Translations under genes and position numbers: made by a program | Shown here: in pieces, positions 57,251 to 64,000 of the stretch | Position numbering within the stretch: position 1 is the stretch's first letter | How the letters are laid out: each line of letters starts with the position of its first letter | NCBI GenBank assembly: GCA_022592445.1 | Contig: JABYQR010000029.1 | Span: forward strand, 166,682-230,681 | Direction of reading: 5' to 3' | DNA: 64,000 bases | Origin: Cytidiella melzeri | Taxonomy: Eukaryota; Basidiomycota; Agaricomycetes; Polyporales; Irpicaceae | The notes under the pieces: generated by a model | What the model was told of the DNA's origin: nothing | The model's input: only the letters and a program-made list of their open reading frames with translations | Databases searched by the model: none

Positions 57251-58972
57251 AGAGAGGGAGAAAAAGAGAAAAAGCAGGCATTTGACTCGGCCATGTTGTT
57301 AACAATCCAGTGCCAGCTTACCGTAAAACAGGCCTTCCATAATCTCCCCACCCTTCAAGTTTCCCATCTTGGCATCAGCGCAAAAACTAACCCACTTGAC
57401 CTACCATCTACCATCCCTGATGGCAGCTCCCTCACAAAGGCCGGTTCACAAACACTAGGGGCAAACGCCGATTTCACACGCCTTGGAATTTGCATGATTA
57501 CCCATTTAAATGTTAACTATCAGCAGATAATCCATAGGCAATTTTGGGCTCGGAATTGTTTCTTAATGTTTGAGAATACAGAACAATGCTATACAAATTC
57601 TGTGGCTTTTCCGGCGCAGGAATTTCTGTTGTTTAAGTGGTAGTTAAATCAAAAAGAAAAATGAAAGGAAAGTTACCTTTCAAGGCTCAGAAAACCAAGT
57701 GGAAAAGATGCCTTCCACGGATTCGGCGGGGCGTGGGAAAAGGGCATGAAAAAATCAAGAAAAGGAAAGGGCGGGTAGAATTTCCGGCGGCCTACCTCGT
57801 TGCATGCACGTGCTACCGAAAAGTTCTTGAAAGTTGTTTGCCATGTTATGTTTGCCATCACCCGACACACGTGGGAAATCTAATTGTTTTTACAATTTTA
57901 GGTTGGTCGGAAATCTGCCCGAAAAATCAATATTCACACAGATTTTCGGAGCGCGGAAAGGCTGCCAGTAGATAGGCTTGAAAATTTGTGAAAAAATCAC
58001 AAAAATGTCTTTGATTGTATATTAATCTAACCCCCCAAACATAACTATATATTCACGGGATTTTTAACATATCAAATAACTCTCACAATAATTTCACGTC
58101 ATGTAAAATTGGCCTTTGCCCGCAGTGAAAACACCTGGCCATGCTCACTAGGTAAACCTGATATACAACCGTTTGATTCAAAGAGAGAAAGCACGCCATG
58201 TACAAAACCCCCTTCCCCCATCAGCATCATTTTCCCGAAGTTTTTCCACCAAGGACATGGGACACCCATGGGTGGATAGACTGTACATCCGGTATGAAGT
58301 TATTTTTGGGTTTTTATCCAGAAACCACTCGTTTCCACGGTCACAATGGGTGGAACGAGGGCGTGAACAAGGATTCGTGACGTGGTCACAGTTTCACTTT
58401 CGCAAAACGAGTCCGCAGTCCTCATCATCACGCGTCTATTTGCGCAAGTTTTGATGGGAGACTAAACATGGAAGTTGAGCCGCCTGAGCGGTGGGTCCCT
58501 CTTGGTAGTTACAGGGCTTTGCAAGCTCACTGTGCGGCTGAATTCCCCCAGTACACAATTGAGCTACCTGTAATGTAGAGTGGTATACTGATGCAGCAAT
58601 TTGACTGTCACTGGAGCCATGGAGCTACTGGAATTCATTGCTTTACTGATCTCCAAGTGCTTTATAGCAGGTTATGGCTGTTGCTGCACAGATAAAACAT
58701 CACATAGTAGGAGAAGACAATTACAGTACTTGTTTGATCCTCTTATTCTACAGCTAAGATAGACCTCATTCAAAACCGTCTTCATCACATGTTTTGTGAC
58801 ATTCTGTGACGCTGGCACCGGAAAAGACTTAACACCCAGTATAGGGGCTATTATAAGCAGCTAATGTACATTATACTACTTGTAAGTGCTCGTACACTAT
58901 TTACGCAGGTGCGAAATCAAAGTAGGGCTATTATACGTGTTTAGGGGTTTATATAAATGACTGTAAAAGATA
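57251..58972. other. AT-rich region of unknown origin
   Basis: Long-ish open frames (57059-57643, 57637-57975, 58173-58454) show no motif and biased, Lys-rich or Phe-rich composition. The base composition is more AT-rich than neighbouring genes. It may be old transposon debris; 58800-58972 is the 3' flank of the DDE transposase. Confidence 0.4.
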
Positions 58973-59576
58973 TTAACGTTGGCGCCGGGGTGCATTCATT
59001 AATGAATCAAGTTGTGAAAGAATGTTTTCTGGGATCATACGATGTCCCCTGTACTTCTTTGCAGCCCAAGCCGCTTGTGCGCCATTAAGGCCTTTCCGAT
59101 ATGCATCCATGAATCGAAGGGAACGTGTGGCAAACCTGCATTGGAGCTGATCAGTTTTGCAACGAGATCAACAAATGCCATTGTCTCACCGCCGCATGGC
59201 AATCAAAGGAACTTCGTTGAGTGCCTTCAGCACATTTTGCTCCAGATCTTGCTCCTTTGACGACGGCGGATACATCCAATAAAGACGCTTCGAATATCCC
59301 CAGCACTGTTCTATAAAGTCAAGCTCACAGTGGAACTTCGGGAGAAACACAACCTTGAACCCGCCGGCTTTTGCATCCTGTTCCAGAAGCGACTCGACAT
59401 GAACAAAATCGGGTTGATTGTAGAGAAATCGTCGGCAGCAGCAGTCGGTGGCTCCCTCAGGGCAGTTGCCAAAGCTCTTGCCGCACTGCGCCTTTTTCTT
59501 TGCAATGTGAGCAAAACCGCGCTCTTCAAGAATCACGGCCATCCCTTTGAATTGCCCTGCACGCTCGTGTCCCTCT
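58973..59576 (-). pseudogene. DDE transposase, copy 2: C-terminal part, cut by gypsy insertion
   Basis: The frame is open from the insertion edge (GHERAGQFKGMAVILEERGF). It passes the cysteine cluster CPEGATDCCCRRFLYNQPDF and the catalytic Glu motif KFHCELDFIEQCWGYSKR. A short intron (about 59144-59186) is followed by FATRSLRFMDAYRKGLNG, QAAWAAKKYRGHRM and a stop at 58973. No lesion is seen in this part, unlike copy 1 (7577-9650). The 5' half, with the first two catalytic Asp, is displaced by the LTR element at 59577 and presumably lies beyond the right edge. Confidence 0.8.
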
Positions 59577-60316
59577 TGTCGCGGAGCGACTGCTGCTGTA
59601 CTGCTAAACCCTACACAAGGGCAGAGAAGAGGGGGAGAGGAAGTGGAAGTGGATCTCCAACAACGACAACAAGGTCAAAGTTGATGATAAGCAGGCAAGC
59701 AGGCTCAGAGGCCGGATACTGGCAGTGCAAATGACGAAGTTAATATTATGCTTATACTAGGTTACATGGAGTAACTCACCTGGCAGTGCAAATGACGAAG
59801 AGGTCAAGATGCAGAACCAGGGAGGGTAAGGGGTACTATATATACTGGGTCTGGGTGGTCTGTGCACCAGTTCCCACACTAGGGACTGGAGTAACTGTGG
59901 GACTGGAGTAACAATAGAACAATAAAGAACCAGGGTAACTGTCAAGGACCTGAGTAACTGTCAAGGACCTGAGTAACTGTCAAGGACCTGAGTAACTGTC
60001 AAGGACCAGGGTACGTAGAACAATAATAGGATAAGAACAATAGAACAATAAGACCTGGGGGAATCCCTGGGGAATCCCCATCAATGGAAGAGGAACAATA
60101 GAACAATAGCCTAGGTTGATCTGGAACCGCTCCAGACTGAGTCTAGGGTTTGGGTCTGGACTATTGATAAATAAGGCAGGATGTCACGTGACCCGGGTTA
60201 GGGTTAGGTCCAGTAACACTCCTAGCCGGAAAATAAGCGCTCTAGATAGGCGCCCAAGGCTGTAAACTTGTGACATTTGTTGGAAAAATCCGGTCTCTGT
60301 TGGACTATCCATGTCA
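59577..60316 (-). repeat. 3' LTR of gypsy copy 2
   Basis: 740 bp, plus-strand edges TGTCGCGG and CCATGTCA. It differs from the solo LTR (34112-34840) mainly by the number of 'ggacctgagtaactgtcaa' units (about 59938-60005: more copies here) and a short deletion of an 'aatagagctagaacaatacaa' stretch. Left flank CCTCT is the candidate target duplication. Confidence 0.9.
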
Positions 60317-60334
60317 TTACCCCCCTCCTAAAAT

Positions 60335-63300
60335 TCATCGCCTCGATGAACTAAGACCAGGGACTCTACCATCTGCCCACTCGAGGTCAGATGCAATAGC
60401 TTCTGTGATGTTCTCCAACGGTTTCCAAGGAATGGAGTCGAAGAGTGCTTTGGGCAATTTCTGGGGTGCATTGGTATGTCTGGCATGGAACTCTGCAATG
60501 CTCTCTTTCGCATTGGTCAGATTTACTGCAGGTTCCCACGTTACATCGCCTTCTCCATAGCCTTTCCATTTGACTAGGTACTGCATTTGCTTCCGATAGA
60601 TCCGACTGTCTAGGATCTTCTCGACTTCATAGACTTGTTGATCATCTACTATGATCGGTGCTGGTGGTTCTGGTATGAGGCCGTTTACTTCGTTTCCTCG
60701 ATACGGAGATAGCCGTTCAACGTTGATGTTGTCGTGAATACGATATCCGGATTTGAGTTTGATCCGATACGTATGTTCACCGGTTTTCTGAAGAACTGTG
60801 AATGGACCAAGCTGTCTAGGCCCTAGCTTGTCAGACTGCTGATGTACTTTGACGTTCTTGGAAGACAACCACACGAGGTCCCCTTCCTTGAAGACTGGAG
60901 TAGTTCTGCGGGTGTATGCGGAAGCTTCGGCCATCTTTTCTTTAGATAGACGCGAGGCAGCTTCAGCTTCTGCCCGAACCTGTCTGAGCTTTTCTAGACG
61001 TGCATCTAGGTTTGGCATGCGACTTTGACGACCAATGGGAATGGTAAAATCCGGTAGATACCCGTACATGACTTCAAACGGAGAGTGCTGCGTAGATGAG
61101 TTGACACGAGAGTTGATGGCGAATTCAGCCACTGGGATGTATTCTGCCCAATCATCTTGTCGTTGATCAACGAAGAGTTGTAGAATCTTTTCTACCTCTT
61201 GATTTGTTCTTTCTGTTTGACCATTGGCCTGAGGGTGGTAGGCGGTAGTCATGGCGCCAGTGATGCCTAGCCGTTTGTACAATGCTTGCATGACACGAGC
61301 TGCAAACTGGGGTCCTCTATCGGATATGAACTGTCGGGGAATGCCGTGGAGCCTGAACACTTCTTTGATGTGAAGGTCGGCTATACCGTCCGCTGTGACA
61401 GTAGACTGGGTTGGGACTACATGTGTTTGCTTGCTGTACAAGTCTGTGTACATGGCAATCATGTCGAATCCCTTACTACGTGGGAGTGGTCCGACTAAGT
61501 CTACACCAACCACCTGCCAAGGTCCGTCTGGTACTTCGATGGGCTGTATTGGGGCCACCGGGTGCTGTGCCGGTTTGGCTCGCTGACATTTGTCACATCC
61601 AAGGACGTATTGTTCTACAAATGATGCCATGCGAGGCCACCAATAGTGTCGTGTAACCAGTTCTAGGGTTGCATGTTTGCCGGGATGTCCTGCCGGTAAC
61701 GCATCATGGCATCGCCGTACAATCTCTCTGCGAACTTCTCGATCCTTCGGAATGTACAGCTTCCTTTGTAGTAGACCAGTCCATTGTCTTCTTCCCACTC
61801 AAGTCCACCGTCAGTCAACTTTCGGGGTCCATCCTTTCTAAGTTTGGCTAGTCCCTGGACTACCTCTGCTTCTCGAATACTGATGTCCTTAATTCGTGAC
61901 TCTAACGGATCTGACTCCAGAGTACTTGAGGCGGCTATTGTCTGGAAGTATTCGGGTTTCAGCACAACTTGTTCCTTGTTGTCTGATGCATCTAGAACTT
62001 CCAGGGTTCTGACTCGGGATAATGGGTCCCCTTGAGTAAGGGTCTTTCCGGGTTTGTGTGTTAACACAAAGTCAAACCGGCTAAGGTACAAAGACCACCG
62101 AGCTTGTCGTCTAGACAGGTCCTGGGCGGTTCGCCAGTACTGCAGATTCTGATGATCTGTGATGATTTCGAAGGGCGCGGGTAATCCTTCCAGATAGTGA
62201 CGCCAATCTTCGAGAGCTCTGATGATAGCAAGCATTTCTCGATCATAGATCTCATAGTTCCGTTCCGCTTCGGCCATAGACTGAGACCGAAACGCTACTG
62301 GGTGCCATTGTCCATCCTCTAGTTTCTGCAGTAGAACCCCTCCAGTTGCAAAGCCAGACGCATCAACTTCAATACGTGTGGGGCGATCGGGTTCCCATGT
62401 GACTAGAATTGGTTCCTGAGTGAACGCATCTTTGAGCATTTGAAAAGCGTTCTGCTGTGCTTCTCCCCACTTCCAAGGTTGGTCTTTCTTGGTGAGATGT
62501 GAAGAGGACGAGTATGCCGCGCAAAGTCCTTGATGAAACGTCGGTAGAAGTTGGCAAATCCAATGAAGCCGCGTACATCACGGAGGTTCTGTGGTACCGG
62601 CCAATTGGTGATAGCTTCTATTTTACCCGAGTCCATACGGATCTTTCCGTTACCAATGATTAAACCTAGGTACTCGACTTGTGACTGTTCAAATTCGCAT
62701 TTTTCGGGGCGAAGGTACAGGTCATTGGCTTCAAGTCTTGCTAGTACTTCATGGACAAGTTTACGATGTTCCGTGATGTCTGAGCTGAAGATGAGGATGT
62801 CATCCAGGTACACTGAGACCTTTCCTTCCGCAATGAGATCAGCAAAGATGGAGTTCATCATTGCTTGAAACGTGGCTGGAGAATTGGTCATGCCAAACAA
62901 CATCACCTTAGGCTCGAACAGCCCTCGGTTTGTCACAAATGCACCCTTCCATTCGTCATTTTCTTTGATCCGAATGTTATGGTAACCCCATCGTACGTCA
63001 AACTTAGTGAAGATTTTGGCTTGACGAAGTCGATTGGTAATGTCTGATACCAAGGGGAGTGGGTAGCGGTTTTTGATCGTGATGTCATTCAACCGTCGAT
63101 AATCCTGAACAAGCCGAAGCTTGCCATCCTTCTTCTTGACGAAGAATACCGGTGAGGCCATGGGCGACTTGGATGGGACAATATATCCTTTTGCTAGGTT
63201 TTCCTCAATAAACTGTCTAACTCCGCTTGTTCATTCGGAGACATGGGGTAGACCTTGGATCTGAACATCTTTGGGTTCTCTGTTAGATCAATCGTGTGAT

Positions 63301-63979
63301 CCCAGGGTTGGTGCTCTGGGAGACGCTGTGATGCTTCTTCGGAAAAGACTTTCTGGTGCATGCGGTATTCTTCTGGAACCATCTGTTCGAATGTCTGTTG
63401 CTCTTTGGATTGATGGGCCTTAGCCGCAATATCTGTAGAGTACGTATAGCTAGCACAGGACCAAAGCTCTTCTTTGGTGTCCTGAATGATACCGGCTCTG
63501 AGCCAAGCTCGTCTCTGCTTCCGATTGGCTGTGATAGACTGGAAGGGTTCGAAGTCTTCTTCGGCTTCCAGTTCCATTTCTCCGGTAGCCCAATTGATCT
63601 TGGGGTTTGCTTTGCGAAGCCAGGGTAGGCCTAGAATGCAATCTTCTGGTCCGATGTCTGTGACCAAAAATGTTGCGTTTTCTTTGATAGCCCCAACTTG
63701 TAGTTCGAGCTCTGCTCTGTGTGTGATACGTCCTCCTTGATTTAGAGTCCCATCGATGTTGTGGAGTGGGATCTGTCTTTCTAAGGGGACCGTACGTACT
63801 CGGTGCCGGTTGACAAAGTCTTGACTTAGGAACAATGCGGTGGCTCCTGAGTCAATCATAGCTTTGATGCCCTTTTCTCTGAACACTCCTTTGAGCGTAA
63901 TTGGAACTCGGAAATGCATGCTAAGCGGATCTATTTCAGGCACTATGCAAGACGACAAGGTTTCGTAGTAGTTATACAT
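60335..63979 (-). pseudogene. Gypsy copy 2 pol, three single-base frameshifts
   Basis: Protease MIDSGATALFLS (63979-63194). [22 protein letters not shown] with [11 protein letters not shown] (63161-62403). RNase H EIYDREMLAI and ITDHQNLQYW (62439-61663). Integrase (61798 onward) has the HHCC finger (LVTRHYWWPR...CDKCQ), Asp motifs VGVDLVGPLP and SDRGPQFAA, and Glu motif NGQTERTNQEVEK. The GPF/Y-type module RQLGPFTVL and a complete chromodomain (YEVEKILDSR, LVKWKGYGEGDVTWEP) follow. Frame changes near 63211, 62475 and 61760 each look like one lost or gained base. In the first, gypsy copy 1 keeps the base (AELDKFI). Confidence 0.88.
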
Positions 63980-64000
63980 GTTGTTAAATAAAGCTGAAGG

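Larger units (their letters stand above)
59577..64000 (-). mobile_element. Chromodomain Ty3/gypsy retrotransposon, copy 2 (5' end outside the window)
   Basis: 3' LTR (60316-59577), polypurine tract (60317-60334), then pol read leftward from 63979: protease, RT, RNase H, integrase, chromodomain. Gag and the 5' LTR lie beyond base 64000. It interrupts the DDE transposase at 59576/59577. Its LTR is the same family as the solo LTR at 34112-34840 but differs from the LTRs of gypsy copy 1. Confidence 0.9.

Noticed and set aside
57059..57975. Two overlapping plus-strand ORFs of 194 and 112 codons.
   Set aside because: They run from the decayed F-box copy through a GA repeat into AT-rich sequence, with Lys/Arg-rich, motif-free translations.
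60196..60212. 'gttagggttagg', resembling telomere repeats, also in the solo LTR near 34726.
   Set aside because: Only about two units, at the same place in two LTR copies; it is part of the LTR sequence, not a telomere.
1..64000. CRISPR arrays, rRNA and tRNA genes.
   Set aside because: No regularly spaced short repeats, no rRNA-like blocks and no convincing tRNA were noticed by eye. A covariance-model scan would be needed to exclude single tRNAs.

Overview
The window reads as nuclear DNA of an agaricomycete (mushroom-forming basidiomycete). Genes have many short introns (mostly 45-75 nt, GT-AG). Lineage-typical families are present (DUF6535 proteins, F-box/LRR proteins, chromodomain Ty3/gypsy retrotransposons), and host genes sit in islands between transposon blocks. 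All names come from reading translations and motifs; no database search was run. For six multi-exon genes I rebuilt splice models whose exon lengths sum to a whole number of codons.

Layout. 1-9650 is a transposon block: the end of a DUF6535 gene, a 180-bp tandem array, a hAT transposase fragment, a decayed Ty1/copia element on the minus strand, and a decayed DDE transposase. 11086-12315 is a five-exon secreted-protein gene, followed by a ~1-kb imperfect palindrome (12990-13995). 14843-32199 is a host-gene island: carnitine O-acetyltransferase (-), the GATOR2/SEA subunit Mio/Sea4 (-), a 25-exon sugar transporter (+), a frameshifted DUF6535 gene (-) and an F-box-like gene (-). 32744-42763 is a second repeat block: a perfect 117-bp duplication, a copia gag remnant, a solo gypsy LTR with a 5-bp target duplication, and a chromodomain gypsy element. 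That element has an intact gag, an intact extra ORF upstream of gag and a broken pol. 43990-55669 is a second gene island: an ankyrin-PH-FFAT oxysterol-binding protein (+), a zinc alcohol/formaldehyde dehydrogenase (-), a stand-alone adenylating enzyme (+), an F-box/LRR gene (-), a PARP remnant (+) and a small unknown gene (-). 56504-57250 is a rearranged, decayed copy of part of 52688-54660. 58973-64000 is a DDE transposase interrupted by a second gypsy element that runs off the right edge.

No operon-like logic applies. The intact genes have general cell functions: acetyl-carnitine transport of acetyl units, amino-acid signalling to TORC1, sugar uptake, sterol/lipid transfer at ER contacts, and aldehyde oxidation. 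The strongest observations are the extremely short exons (5, 8, 12 and 13 nt in the sugar transporter, 8 nt in the dehydrogenase), the extra pre-gag ORF of the gypsy element, the palindrome with one near-identical half, and the two copies of a DDE transposase family with a CCCRR cysteine cluster.
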